From Solirubrobacterales bacterium (GTDB taxonomy: Bacteria; Actinomycetota; Thermoleophilia; Solirubrobacterales; 70-9): DNA of 64,000 nucleotides. Positions 36,211 through 44,810 of this stretch are shown one piece after another. Made by a program: the position numbers and the translations under genes. The notes below the pieces were generated by a model. That model was not told where the DNA came from. It saw only the letters and a list, made by a program, of their open reading frames with translations, and did no database searches. The stretch spans positions 150,066 through 214,065 of the forward strand of contig DATMZR010000031.1 in NCBI GenBank assembly GCA_035573435.1, written 5' to 3'. Within the stretch, counting starts at the first letter, position 1. The number at the start of each line of letters is the position of its first letter.

Positions 36211-36812
36211 CGGTTCGGTGGCTCTGTGCTTTCAGATGGGACGGCCCTGCGCTGGCCCCGGCGCCCCAGAAGGGCGGCGATCATCCCCGACAGCGCGTAT
36301 AGGAGCGCGCTGTAGATGGCCGCGAACTTGAGCACCGCCGCGACGAACGCTACCTGCGGCCAGGGCGAGGCTGGGTGGCCCCAGAGCGAGATTCCGAGCC
36401 CGAGGTTCTCGACGTAGTCAAACCCCGCGGCGGCGAATGCCACCCACGCCATAGCGATCCCCGCATCGCCCAGGCGGGGGCGCCGGGCGCGTTGCCATGC
36501 CCCCGCAGCGGCGATGCATCCGCCCGCAAGGGCCGCCGCATAGATGAGCGGGTAGACGAGGTCGAAGACCTGGATCGCCTTCGCCTCGTCGATGACTCCT
36601 TCGCGGCGCCAGGTCGCGAGGATCTCATCGGCCCGCTCAACGGAGCCGGCGAGCTCGAAGTCGATGATGCTCTCGCCGCCGCGCTCGCCCTCGTGAAGCG
36701 GCTTCACGACCGCCCCCAGGACGGCCGGGAGAAGCGCCGCCAACGCCACGCAGACGAGCGCCACTCGCCTGCGATGCCGCGGCCACAGCTGAAACGGATG
36801 CCTCAGGGCCAT
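36207..36812 (-). CDS. Integral membrane protein, unknown function
   Basis: 201 aa. A basic N-terminus, then TM1 (VALVCVALAALLPAVLGAV), an extracytoplasmic acidic loop (HEGERGGESIIDFELAGSVERA), and about three further TM segments (YPLIYAAALAGGCIAAAGAW, GIAMAWVAFAAAGFDYVENLG, AAIYSALLYALSGMIAALLG). No domain is recognised. It sits between the PIG-L deacetylase (25 bp) and the permease (overlap), so it belongs to that operon. Confidence 0.8.
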   Translation of the reverse strand: MALRHPFQLWPRHRRRVALVCVALAALLPAVLGAVVKPLHEGERGGESIIDFELAGSVERADEILATWRREGVIDEAKAIQVFDLVYPLIYAAALAGGCIAAAGAWQRARRPRLGDAGIAMAWVAFAAAGFDYVENLGLGISLWGHPASPWPQVAFVAAVLKFAAIYSALLYALSGMIAALLGRRGQRRAVPSESTEPPNR

Positions 36813-36837
36813 CTGCGGGGAACGATATGCCGTGCGC

Positions 36838-37668
36838 TCAAGAGCCCGGCCTGACGAAACGCTGGGTGAGGCTCGGCTCCCGAAGCCAGGCTGAGATCGA
36901 CGCGCGCGTGGGCTCGACCAGGGGCTCGCGCGGGTCCAGCTCCCTCCGACTGCCGAGGAGCCAGTCCCGATCCCTCAGCACCACCTCGGTGGCAAGCTCC
37001 GCGAACTCCCCTCGGCCGCCCCGGGCCCCCAGGCCGAATACCCGCTCGGGACCCAGGACGGCGTTGGCCTCCGCCCGGCCGCGGACCAGGCGGCGGTAAT
37101 CGTTTCGGTCCAGCTCGCCGGCGTGGGCATCCAGGGCTCGCAGGACCTGTTGGAGGCGCTCCTCAGCGAAGTACGTGATCAGTGTCGGAAAGGGCAGGTC
37201 CGCCCACAGGCCCCACATCCACCAGACAGGCGCCTTGCCGTCGAGCCGGGACAGGGCATCCAGCGCCGCCCGCCCCACGACCTCGTGACCGGGATGGCCA
37301 TCATGCGGGCTCGGGGAGAAGACGATGTCCACCGCCTCGCGGCGGACGAGATCCGCGATGAGCGCAGCCAGCTCGGGCTCCGCGGCGTCGGGGTCGTCCG
37401 TTGACCCGATCGCCACAGGCCGGCTGGGGATGACCAACTCGAACCCGGTGCGCCTGGAGGACTCCCGAGCCTCGGCTTCGCGGCGCTCCCGGTCCGCCGG
37501 CCGTCCCAGACTGCACGCCAGGTTGATGATCCGATGACCGCTAGCCTGGAGCGCCAGCATGATCGCCGGGCCGCCCAAGAGCTCATCGTCAGGGTGGGGC
37601 GCGAGATGCAGGACCGTCCGCCGGGCAGGCGGATTGCCCTCGACGCTGCTCGGGCCGCTCCCGATCAT
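36838..37668 (-). CDS. PIG-L family N-deacetylase
   Basis: 276 aa. Zinc-dependent deacetylase of the LmbE/MshB type: N-terminal HLAPHPDDELLGG (HPDD motif), FSPSPHDGHPGHEVVG (second metal His pair) and a middle LACSLGRPADRERREAEARE. Substrates in this family include GlcNAc-inositol, bacillithiol and mycothiol precursors and glycan GlcNAc; which one applies here is unknown. It heads the minus-strand run of deacetylase, membrane protein, permease and agmatinase and is divergent from the phosphatase gene. Confidence 0.9.
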   Translation of the reverse strand: MIGSGPSSVEGNPPARRTVLHLAPHPDDELLGGPAIMLALQASGHRIINLACSLGRPADRERREAEARESSRRTGFELVIPSRPVAIGSTDDPDAAEPELAALIADLVRREAVDIVFSPSPHDGHPGHEVVGRAALDALSRLDGKAPVWWMWGLWADLPFPTLITYFAEERLQQVLRALDAHAGELDRNDYRRLVRGRAEANAVLGPERVFGLGARGGRGEFAELATEVVLRDRDWLLGSRRELDPREPLVEPTRASISAWLREPSLTQRFVRPGS

Positions 37669-37695
37669 TCGCTCCCGCCCAGCCTATTTCCCCGT

Positions 37696-38268
37696 GTGGT
37701 GAACGAGCTGCTCCTCGCCCGCCACGGCGAGACTGAGTGGAGCCTCAACGGGCGGCACACCGGCCGCACCGACCTGCCGCTGACCGAGAACGGCCGCCGA
37801 CTCGCTTTGCAACTGTCGCCGCGGCTCGAGGGCCATCGCTTCGCGCTGGTGCTGACGAGCCCGCTGCGTCGCGCGATCGAGACCTGCGAACTCGCCGGCT
37901 TGGGGGCGCAGGCCCAGGTCCGCAACGACCTAAGGGAGTGGGACTACGGCGATTACGAGGGGATCACGACCGCCGAGGTCCAGCGCCGGCGGCCCGGCTG
38001 GAGCATGTGGCGTGACGGCTGCCCGAACGGCGAGCTCGCCGCGCAGGTGGGAGCGCGCGCCGACCTGGTGATCGCCGAGGTGCGCGCCGCCGACGCCGAC
38101 TCGATCGCCTTCGGCCACGGCCACATGCTGCGGGTGCTCGCCGCGCGCTGGCTCGGACTGGCGCCCGAAAGCGGGGCTTTGTTCGCACTCGGCACGGGCA
38201 CCCTGAGCACGCTCGGCTACGAGCACGGCACCGCCGTGATCCGCAGCTGGAGCGCGCTTCCGCGCTAG
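37696..38268 (+). CDS. Histidine phosphatase family protein (phosphoglycerate-mutase-like)
   Basis: 190 aa from GTG 37696 or 37699; the longer frame overlaps the divergent deacetylase. Catalytic RHG in LLLARHGETEWSLNGRHTGR, second Arg/Glu pair in TSPLRRAIETCELAG and LREWDYGDYEGITTAEV, and the second His in FGHGHMLRVLAARWLG. Broad-specificity phosphatase or mutase; substrate unknown. Confidence 0.92.
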   Translation: MVNELLLARHGETEWSLNGRHTGRTDLPLTENGRRLALQLSPRLEGHRFALVLTSPLRRAIETCELAGLGAQAQVRNDLREWDYGDYEGITTAEVQRRRPGWSMWRDGCPNGELAAQVGARADLVIAEVRAADADSIAFGHGHMLRVLAARWLGLAPESGALFALGTGTLSTLGYEHGTAVIRSWSALPR

Positions 38269-38312
38269 CCGCCGCCCAGCGGTGCTCGCTGCGGCCTCTA
38301 CCATCCCCCACC

Positions 38313-39245
38313 ATGCGTATAGACAAGCTTCTCGCCGCCGAAGGCCCCGTTTTCTCCTTCGAGTTCTTCCCGCCGCGAACACCGGAGGGCGTCGAAACGC
38401 TGTTTGAGACCGTGGAGGCCCTGAAGCCGCTCGGCCCGTCGTTCGTCTCGGTCACGTACGGCGCCGGGGGAGCGACCCGCGAGGGCACGGTCGAGGTCGC
38501 CACCAGGATCAGGCGCGAGCACGGGTTGGAGGCGATGGCCCACCTGAGCTGTGTAGGGGAGACCACGCAGGGCCTGGTCGAGATCCTCGACCAGCTCCGG
38601 GACGAGGGGATCGAAAACATCCTCGCCCTGCGCGGCGATCCTCCGAGAGGCGAGACCGAGTTCAGGCGGCCGGAGGGGGGCCTCGACTGCGCCGCCGACC
38701 TGGCGGCCTTCATCTCCGAGCGCTACGACTTCGCGATCGGCGGTGCCTGCTTTCCCGAGGTGCATCCCGAGGCCCCCAGCCTCGAGGCCGATCTGGCCTA
38801 CCTGGGGACCAAGGTCACGTCCGGCGCCAGCTTCCTGATCACCCAGCTCTTCTTCGACAACCGCGCCTATTTCGAATTCGTGCGGGCGGCCCGGGCCACC
38901 GGGATCGGCGTTCCGATCATTCCCGGCGTGATCCCGATCACGAGCTACGCGCAGATCGTGCGCTTTTGCGAGCTCTGCGCCGCCTCGATCCCGCAGCCGC
39001 TGGCCGCGGCGATGGAGGCGCTCGAGGGCAACGAGGTCGCCGAGGCCGAGCTCGGCACCGCCTATGCGGCGCGCCAATGCGAAGAGCTCCTGGCCGGCGG
39101 GGCTCCGGGCATCCACTTCTACACCCTCAACAGGGCGTCCGCCACACGCGCGGTCCTCGGCGCGCTGCAAGTTGCGCGGCCATGGGAGCGAGCGACCGTC
39201 TCGCCGCCCTCGGAACCCGCGCCGGCGCCCGTGGGCCTCGAATAG
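38313..39245 (+). CDS. metF: 5,10-methylenetetrahydrofolate reductase
   Basis: 310-aa FAD TIM barrel making 5-methyl-THF for methionine synthesis. Motifs: FSFEFFPPRTPEG, VSVTYGAGGATREGT, MAHLSCVGE, ILALRGDPPRGE, GGACFPEVHPEAP, FLITQLFFDN and GVIPITSYAQI, with the C-terminal GIHFYTLNRA. Spaced 44 bp after the phosphatase; no SAM or B12 riboswitch is visible in that gap. Confidence 0.96.
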   Translation: MRIDKLLAAEGPVFSFEFFPPRTPEGVETLFETVEALKPLGPSFVSVTYGAGGATREGTVEVATRIRREHGLEAMAHLSCVGETTQGLVEILDQLRDEGIENILALRGDPPRGETEFRRPEGGLDCAADLAAFISERYDFAIGGACFPEVHPEAPSLEADLAYLGTKVTSGASFLITQLFFDNRAYFEFVRAARATGIGVPIIPGVIPITSYAQIVRFCELCAASIPQPLAAAMEALEGNEVAEAELGTAYAARQCEELLAGGAPGIHFYTLNRASATRAVLGALQVARPWERATVSPPSEPAPAPVGLE

Positions 39246-39258
39246 ACTCGCCGCCCTC

Positions 39259-40116
39259 ATGGCTGACGCGCCCGGCTCATTTCTCTACCGCGGTCACCGC
39301 ATCGTCTACGACATCCACGGCGAGGGCGACCGCACCCTGGTCTTGATCCACGGCCTCCTAATGAATCGGCGCATGTACGATCGCCTCGCGCCGGCGATGG
39401 CGGAACGCGGCAACCGCGTGGTCACCGTCGACCTGCTCGGGCACGGCGAGTCCGACAAGCCCGAGGACATGCGGATCTACTCGATGGCTTCGCTGGCGAG
39501 CCAGGCGGCAGCGCTGGTCGACCATCTCGGGCTCCAAGCGCCCGTGGTCGGCGGGACGTCGCTTGGGGCGAACGTGACCTTGGAGCTCGCCGTCCACCAT
39601 CCCGAGAGCGCTGGCGCGCTGTTCATCGAGATGCCGGTGCTGGAGGACGCGCTGCTGGGTGCCGCGCTGATCTTCACGCCGATCCTCCTCACCCTTCGCC
39701 TCGCGGGGCCGCTGCTTGGCGCCGCATCCCGGGCGCTCCAGCGGGTTCCCCGTACCCACTACCTCGTGGACATCGGGCTCGACTGGGCGCGGCGCGAGCC
39801 TGAGTCCTCGCGAGCAGTGCTCGAGGGAGTCCTCTTCGGGGGTGCCGCCCCGCCTCCGGAGGAGCGCAAACAGATTGAGCACCCGGCCCTCGTGATCGGG
39901 CATCCAAACGACCCGCTCCATCCGTTCTCAGACGCCGGGATGCTGGTCGAGGAGATCCCGAACGCCCGGATGGTGGACGCCAACTCGATCCTTGAGTGGC
40001 GCCTCACCCCCGCGCGCCTCAACGACGAGCTGGCCGCGTTCCTGGACCAGGTCTTCACCGAGTTGCTGCCGCGTGGGGCCAGCGCCCCGACGGCAGCGAG
40101 CGATCTGGCCGGTTAA
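39259..40116 (+). CDS. Alpha/beta-hydrolase
   Basis: 285 aa from ATG 39259, 13 bp after metF. LIHGLLMNRRMYDRL (oxyanion HG), DLLGHGESDKPED, nucleophile GGTSLGANVTLELA, acid in GHPNDPLHPFSDA. The final catalytic His position reads SILEWRLTP, with no clear His, so activity is uncertain. Substrate unknown. Confidence 0.85.
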   Translation: MADAPGSFLYRGHRIVYDIHGEGDRTLVLIHGLLMNRRMYDRLAPAMAERGNRVVTVDLLGHGESDKPEDMRIYSMASLASQAAALVDHLGLQAPVVGGTSLGANVTLELAVHHPESAGALFIEMPVLEDALLGAALIFTPILLTLRLAGPLLGAASRALQRVPRTHYLVDIGLDWARREPESSRAVLEGVLFGGAAPPPEERKQIEHPALVIGHPNDPLHPFSDAGMLVEEIPNARMVDANSILEWRLTPARLNDELAAFLDQVFTELLPRGASAPTAASDLAG

Positions 40117-40143
40117 GGGTCGTCCGCTACCCTGGCGCGCCGG

Positions 40144-40899
40144 ATGGCGACCCGAAAGGAGGAGAAGGCCCGCCTGCGGGAGGCCCGGCTCCAGGCTGAG
40201 CACCGCGAGGCGCAGGCGGCGCGGAAGCGGCTGCTCCTCGGCTACGGGGTCGCCGGGGTGCTGACTCTGGCCGTCCTGGTCGGCATCGTGGTCGTGATCG
40301 CGAGCGGCGGGGGAGGCTCAGGCGGCGACACGCCCGCCGCCGCCCACATCGACACCACCACGGGCAGCATCAACGGCGTCGCGGCCGACTCCCGCGAGGG
40401 GACCCCACCGCCGACCGTTCACAACCTCGACCTGGAGAACGCCGCCGAGGAAGCCGGCTGCACGCTGCGGCTCAACCTGCCCGACGAAGGAAACAGCCAC
40501 TTGAAGCCGGGCGCCCCGCCCCCCGACTATCACACCAACCCGCCGACCTCGGGCAATCACGTCACCACCCCGTTCCAGCAGGCGGACGGCGCCTACGCAA
40601 AGAGGCCCGAGCTGATCGAGATCGTCCACTCGCTCGAGCACGGCCGCATTGAGATCCAGTACGCGCCGGACCTGCCGGACGCTGACCAGCTCGCCCTCAA
40701 GGGAGTCTTCGACGACAGCCCGTCGGGGATGCTCCTGTTTCCCAATCCCGACATGCCATATGAGGTCGCGGCGACCGCCTGGACCCAGCTCCTGGGCTGC
40801 AAGCAATACGAGGGCGCCAAGACGCTGGATGCGATCCGCGACTTCCGCGACCAGTACCGCGGCCGGGGTCCCGAGGGACAGGTTCCGATAAATCTCTAG
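40144..40899 (+). CDS. DUF3105 membrane-anchored protein
   Basis: 251 aa. Charged N-terminal helix (KEEKARLREARLQAEHREAQ), one TM (LLLGYGVAGVLTLAVLVGIVVVIAS), then an extracytoplasmic DUF3105 domain with its signature DYHTNPPTSGNHVTTPF, SLEHGRIEIQY and LGCKQYEGAKTLDAIRDFRD. Two Cys (GCTLRL, LGCKQY) may pair. The function of the family is unknown; common in actinobacteria. Confidence 0.87.
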   Translation: MATRKEEKARLREARLQAEHREAQAARKRLLLGYGVAGVLTLAVLVGIVVVIASGGGGSGGDTPAAAHIDTTTGSINGVAADSREGTPPPTVHNLDLENAAEEAGCTLRLNLPDEGNSHLKPGAPPPDYHTNPPTSGNHVTTPFQQADGAYAKRPELIEIVHSLEHGRIEIQYAPDLPDADQLALKGVFDDSPSGMLLFPNPDMPYEVAATAWTQLLGCKQYEGAKTLDAIRDFRDQYRGRGPEGQVPINL

Positions 40900-41033
40900 C
40901 GGTCATCCTCTTCCCTGCTCGAGCGCCGCTCGCGGAGGGTCGTCGCGATCACCGACCAGAGAACTATGAACACCGGCAGCCCGTACAGGGGCCAGAAATA
41001 CCAGTGGCCGATGTGGGCGAGGGGCAAGAGCAT
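40896..41033 (-). CDS. 45-aa single-TM membrane protein
   Basis: ATG 41033 overlaps the stop of the upstream 467-aa membrane protein (ATGA). 45 aa: a His/Trp-rich start (LAHIGHWYFWPLYG), one TM (LPVFIVLWSVIATTL), then a charged tail (RERRSSREEDDR). Overlap and topology argue that it is real and a likely partner subunit of the upstream protein. Its last 4 nt overlap the end of the convergent DUF3105 gene. Function unknown. Confidence 0.65.
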   Translation of the reverse strand: MLLPLAHIGHWYFWPLYGLPVFIVLWSVIATTLRERRSSREEDDR

Positions 41034-42436
41034 CAGGCGTTGGCCTGCGAGAGCAGGAACAGGCCCAGACAGGTGAAGGCGACCATAACCAGGAGCATCC
41101 ATCGCTGCGATTTCGACGCGCGATCGGCGTCCCCGTACACGGTGAGGGCGCGGTCGTGGGAGAGCGTCAAGCCGGTGACGTGCCCGGTGACGAGCGCCGC
41201 CACCTGCACGTACCAGATCAGGTTGGCACTCAAGAGCCCGTAGTCGATCCCGCTTGACGCGGTTCCGAACAGGTCGGAACCGTCTCCTAGCGGGTCCGAG
41301 AGCAGGTAAGTGAACTGCGCCTGCTCGGCGAACACGACGAGGCTGAAGTAGTGCGCTGCCAGGTATGCCACGCCGATCGGGATCAGCGTATGAGCGAAGG
41401 ATCGGCCGAGCGATCCGAGTGCCGGGGAGCCACGCAAGGTCCGCATCCCCCGCACCCCGACCCAGTAAACCGCAGCGACTCCCGCCAGGGTGAGTGCGAA
41501 GAAGAGCGACTCCGAGGTCCGCAAGGCAGTGGTCGGCGCAAGCCCGAGATCCGTGAGGCGGTGAAACAGGTCGCTGATGGGCTCTTGCAACAGCCCCTCC
41601 TGGGCACCGTCGAAGGTCGTCGCACCGATCGTCGCGATCACGAGCGCGATGGACCCGGGGACACGGGCCCAATGCGTAGCGGCAGCCAGCGGGCGGCGGA
41701 TCCCCAGCCGCCCCTCGCGGACCTCCAGCGGACCGAGCTGGGAGAACATCCCGTAGTAGACGGAGAACGCCTCGCCCCGCCTAAGCCAGGTCTCCACCCC
41801 GAACACGGCCATCGCCGTCAGGGTGTAGACGGTGTACGCGAGCGTTGCCACCGCGACCGTGCTCGGCCGCACGCCGAGGCTCCCGAAGCCGCTGACGCCG
41901 TACACGAGCTCGAGCCAGACGAAGCCGACGATCCCGGCAACCGCCGGCCAGCGCCCGAGCTGCTCCGGATAGCGGAGGGGTGGCGAATGGGACTGGCCCG
42001 CGATCAGCCGGAACGCCGCACCCGTTGTCCGGGCGATCGCGCGCCACGGGTTGAAGGCCCGGAAGACGTCGCCCAGCAGGATGCTGAGCACCACCATGCC
42101 GAGCCAGAACGTCACGAACACGAACGTGACCGCGAAGTTCAAGCTCGGCTCCTCGGTCCCCTCGAGCCCGGTGTAGACGACCGTTGCCAGAAGGAAGACG
42201 CCGATCGCTCCCGTCAGGATCTGGACCGGGCGCCCGGTGACCAGACGCGACAGTCCCTCGGAGACGGGGCGCCAGCGATCCGAGGACAGCTTCGAGTCCC
42301 GCCAGGCGACCGAGAGGGCGACGAACGAGACGATCAGGACGAGAGATGCTCCCCAGGCGAAGAGCCAGGCCGGGATCGGCAGGTCCTGGCGGCCGATCAG
42401 CAGCCCGTGGGCAAGCGGTAGGAACAGGGAGATCAC
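41033..42436 (-). CDS. Polytopic integral membrane protein (about 12 TM), unknown function
   Basis: 467 aa from GTG 42436. About twelve hydrophobic segments, including LVLIVSFVALSVAW, FVFVTFWLGMVVLSILLGDVF and LLVMVAFTCLGLFLLSQ. Polar residues inside or near the membrane (FNPWRAIAR, LAAHYFSLVVF, TGLTLSHDRAL) could bind a ligand or metal. Similar proteins are sometimes labelled fenitrothion hydrolase in databases; I do not trust that function. Middle gene of a 23-aa / 467-aa / 45-aa set. Confidence 0.85.
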   Translation of the reverse strand: MISLFLPLAHGLLIGRQDLPIPAWLFAWGASLVLIVSFVALSVAWRDSKLSSDRWRPVSEGLSRLVTGRPVQILTGAIGVFLLATVVYTGLEGTEEPSLNFAVTFVFVTFWLGMVVLSILLGDVFRAFNPWRAIARTTGAAFRLIAGQSHSPPLRYPEQLGRWPAVAGIVGFVWLELVYGVSGFGSLGVRPSTVAVATLAYTVYTLTAMAVFGVETWLRRGEAFSVYYGMFSQLGPLEVREGRLGIRRPLAAATHWARVPGSIALVIATIGATTFDGAQEGLLQEPISDLFHRLTDLGLAPTTALRTSESLFFALTLAGVAAVYWVGVRGMRTLRGSPALGSLGRSFAHTLIPIGVAYLAAHYFSLVVFAEQAQFTYLLSDPLGDGSDLFGTASSGIDYGLLSANLIWYVQVAALVTGHVTGLTLSHDRALTVYGDADRASKSQRWMLLVMVAFTCLGLFLLSQANA

Positions 42437-42446
42437 GGCGTCACGG

Positions 42447-42518
42447 TCAGATCGGCCACTGGAAGGCCCCGGCGACCGCGGCAGCGGCCAAACCGAGGCT
42501 CAGCTTTCTGGATTTCAT
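42447..42518 (-). CDS. 23-aa hydrophobic peptide gene
   Basis: Tiny frame with one of the best ribosome sites in the window: AAGGAG 5 nt before ATG 42518. The peptide is a basic start (MKSRKLSLGL), an Ala/Val-rich hydrophobic stretch, and FQWPI at the C-terminus. It ends 10 bp before the GTG of the 467-aa membrane protein. It may be a leader peptide coupling translation or a tiny membrane subunit. Confidence 0.5.
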   Translation of the reverse strand: MKSRKLSLGLAAAAVAGAFQWPI

Positions 42519-42531
42519 TGATGCTCCTTCC

Positions 42532-42580
42532 CACGCGGGCTTGCCGCGTGAACGGTGAGCCGCGGGCCAAATCCCGCGGC
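42532..42580 (-). promoter_or_regulatory. Two tandem hairpins in the leader of the micro-gene operon
   Basis: On the minus strand an 8-bp hairpin (42580-42559, stem GCCGCGGG/CCCGCGGC, loop ATTTGG) is followed by a 7-bp hairpin (42550-42532, stem CACGCGG/CCGCGTG, loop CAAGC), and then the AAGGAG ribosome site of the 23-aa gene. No U-tract follows either, so they are not obvious terminators. A structured leader or an RNA-processing site is possible. Confidence 0.4.
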
Positions 42581-42584
42581 GTGA

Positions 42585-43202
42585 TCAGCCGGCGGGAAGG
42601 AGCGGCGGCGGGCGCCGCGCGAAGCCGAAGGCGAGGTTCAGCGAGGCAAGTGGCAGACGAGCAGGGGCGGAGCGGGGCTCGATCACGGCCGGCGGGCGCA
42701 CGCGAGGGAGTCGACGCAGTTTCGATTGCCCGAGAGCGCCCTCGACCCCACGGAGCGCCAGGCTGGCCAGCGAGGAAACCGCGCCCACCAAGAATGCCAG
42801 CGGCAGGGCGATCCAGCCGCCGTGAGCGAGGATCGCGGCCAACCCCGCCGGGTGGCCCGCCGCAACCGCCCCCTCGGTCAGCTCCTGGGCGCAGAAGATC
42901 GCAAACAGAGCGAGGGCGTAGATCGCGGCGGTGCGCGGAAAGGAACTGCCCGCCGGCTGACCGCGCCTGCGGGGCGGCGGCGCCAGGGCGCTGCCCAGGA
43001 GCGCCGCCAGCAAGGCAGCGAGGACGACGGCGATCAGCACCCCGCCTAGGTCCGACAGGTAGGCATGCCCCTGGCTGTCGAGCGCCTCCCCCGCCTGGTC
43101 CCCATAGGCCAGCAGATATCGGAGCTCGTGAACGGCCAGAGCCCCGAGCGAGAGCAGGGACGCGGCCTTCGCAGTGCGACTGGTGCGGCGGAGTGCGTCC
43201 AA
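42585..43202 (-). CDS. Integral membrane protein, unknown function
   Basis: 205 aa, four to five TM segments (AASLLSLGALAVHELRYLLA, LIAVVLAALLAALLGSAL, TAAIYALALFAIFCAQELTE, GGWIALPLAFLVGAVSSLASLA) with conserved-looking His and Glu at helix ends (VHELRY, GHAYL, AGHPAGLAAILAHGG). The tail is basic and Pro-rich. Upstream gene of the micro-gene membrane cluster, separated from the 23-aa gene by 66 bp carrying two hairpins. Function unknown. Confidence 0.8.
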   Translation of the reverse strand: MDALRRTSRTAKAASLLSLGALAVHELRYLLAYGDQAGEALDSQGHAYLSDLGGVLIAVVLAALLAALLGSALAPPPRRRGQPAGSSFPRTAAIYALALFAIFCAQELTEGAVAAGHPAGLAAILAHGGWIALPLAFLVGAVSSLASLALRGVEGALGQSKLRRLPRVRPPAVIEPRSAPARLPLASLNLAFGFARRPPPLLPAG

Positions 43203-43214
43203 GGCGGGGCGATT

Positions 43215-44117
43215 CTATGGGGCGCGGTACAAGGGGAAGAACCCGGAGTCCTCGCGGCCCTCGCTGAGCCGTCGGTAGGCGTCGGGGTCGCAGATGAGCT
43301 CGTGCGTGCGGAAGGGGAGCTCGCCGTTCGCGAAGCCACGCTTGAAGTCCTCCAGGCCGTCCCCGGGCCGAACGCCGCCGCCGAGGTTGAGAGTCACGCC
43401 AAGCTCCGTGGCCAAATCGATCATTGCCTCGGCCACGTTCTTGAACGGAGAGTCGCCAAGGTGAGCCTCGGCAGTACCGCCGAGGTAGTAGTGAAGGATC
43501 TGGTCCGAAAGCGCCGCGATCCCCCCCGCCGCGGTGGCTCCCTCTGGGCTTCGGCAGAGCACGAGCCAGGAGCGCTCGTAGCGAAGGACGGTGCCGAAGT
43601 ACTCCGGCTCGAACAGATAGCGCTCGGCCGCCTCAGCCCGCTGCATCGTCTGGGTGTAGACGGCGTGGAAGCTCATCCGCTCCTCAACGGAGGTCTCCGG
43701 TCCAGGCAGAACCTCGATCCGATAGCCGAGCTTGCGGTTGCGGCGGATCTGCTCGCCGAAGCGCGAGCGCAACCTCCGCGGCCGCGAGGGATCGTGCACC
43801 TGGACGGCGGATCGCGCGGTGGCCCGGGACAGACAGGGCTCTCCGCCAATCCGCTCGCGGACGAAGCCGCTCACGAGCCCCGTGGCCGACCAGTCGATCA
43901 GGCTCGGAGCGGGGGGTGGGCCGGGCTCTCCGCCCACGGCTGCGCCCGGATACCCATACGGCGAAATCGCGTCGGAGAGGCCGGAGTCGCCGATCTCTCG
44001 AACCAGCAGCGGCAGAGCGATCTCGGACCCGGCTGCGTCGATCCGCAGCGTGTGGGTGACTCCCTCGGCGTCGTAGAGAGCCCGAGAGCGAAAGAAATCG
44101 TCGGTCACCGCCGCCAT
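43215..44117 (-). CDS. FemAB/GNAT-like acyltransferase
   Basis: 300 aa from ATG 44117. Two GNAT-like halves typical of FemAB-type enzymes: SRFGEQIRRNRKLGYRIEV, MSFHAVYTQTMQRAEAAERYLF, and LHYYLGGTAEAHLGDSPFKNVAEAMI; the C-terminal LNLGGGVRPGDGLEDFKRGF motif is common in exopolysaccharide/peptidoglycan-linked members. A CTG at 44168 in the same frame overlaps the upstream GNAT stop (CTGA) and would add 17 residues. It lies at the edge of the glycan locus. Confidence 0.85.
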   Translation of the reverse strand: MAAVTDDFFRSRALYDAEGVTHTLRIDAAGSEIALPLLVREIGDSGLSDAISPYGYPGAAVGGEPGPPPAPSLIDWSATGLVSGFVRERIGGEPCLSRATARSAVQVHDPSRPRRLRSRFGEQIRRNRKLGYRIEVLPGPETSVEERMSFHAVYTQTMQRAEAAERYLFEPEYFGTVLRYERSWLVLCRSPEGATAAGGIAALSDQILHYYLGGTAEAHLGDSPFKNVAEAMIDLATELGVTLNLGGGVRPGDGLEDFKRGFANGELPFRTHELICDPDAYRRLSEGREDSGFFPLYRAP

Positions 44118-44164
44118 CCCGCGGTCGGCGAGCAGCTCGGCGGGCGACGGGCGAGGATTGGCGA

Positions 44165-44698
44165 TCAGCCCGGCCCGTCCTGAAAGCCGGTGAACTCCTC
44201 GGGCAAGAGGCCCCAGACCTCGTTGTCCACAGACTCGTCACCGCGGCGAATCGCCCGGCGCATCACACCCTCCCGCTTGAACCCCAGGTGGGTGACGACC
44301 TTCTGGGCGGCCCGGTTCGTGGCCGGGATCTCGGCGTGGATTCGGTGGGCGCCGTGTTCCTCGAAGGCTTGCACGCACGCCTGGCGCTCGGCCTCGCGGG
44401 CGACGCCCTTGCCCCATGCGGCCGGATCGCCGACCAGCACCGCAAGCTCGGGCCCGGTCTCGCGCTCGAGGCCGAACAAGGCCACGAAGCCGACTGGCTC
44501 GGGCCCGCCGTCGAGCACAATCGCCCACTTGCGGTCGCGGCTCTTGTCTTTCGCCCGCTCGATCCACCCACGCGCGTCGCCCTCGGTGAAGCCAGTCCGG
44601 CTTCCCACCAGGTCGGCGGTGACCCGCGGGTCGTTGAACCAGCGATGCACCGCGGCCGCGTCCCCGGGCTCGAAGTCGCGCAACTCGATCCTGGCCAT
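44165..44698 (-). CDS. GNAT-family N-acetyltransferase (RimJ/RimL type)
   Basis: 177 aa from ATG 44698. IELRDFEPGDAAAVHRW start, acetyl-CoA loop region ELAVLVGDPAAWGKGVAREA, and ATNRAAQKVVTHLGFKREGVMRRA, the RimJ/RimL signature. Could acetylate a protein N-terminus, an amino sugar or a small molecule. Upstream of, and probably coupled to, the FemAB-like gene. Confidence 0.88.
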   Translation of the reverse strand: MARIELRDFEPGDAAAVHRWFNDPRVTADLVGSRTGFTEGDARGWIERAKDKSRDRKWAIVLDGGPEPVGFVALFGLERETGPELAVLVGDPAAWGKGVAREAERQACVQAFEEHGAHRIHAEIPATNRAAQKVVTHLGFKREGVMRRAIRRGDESVDNEVWGLLPEEFTGFQDGPG

Positions 44699-44810
44699 CG
44701 CGAGTGCCACGCTACCTACTCGGTCCTCTCTGCCTCGTCGAGCGCTCGCGCGGTGGCGTATGCGTCAAGAAGGCCCACCGCCGGGATTATCTCGGCCCGG
44801 GGGCCGCTCT

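Noticed and set aside
38269..38312. SAM or cobalamin riboswitch upstream of metF
   Set aside because: Only 44 bp between genes and no conserved core elements.
42532..42580. Rho-independent terminator after the 205-aa gene
   Set aside because: Stems are strong, but neither is followed by a T tract, and the second lies directly before a ribosome site.
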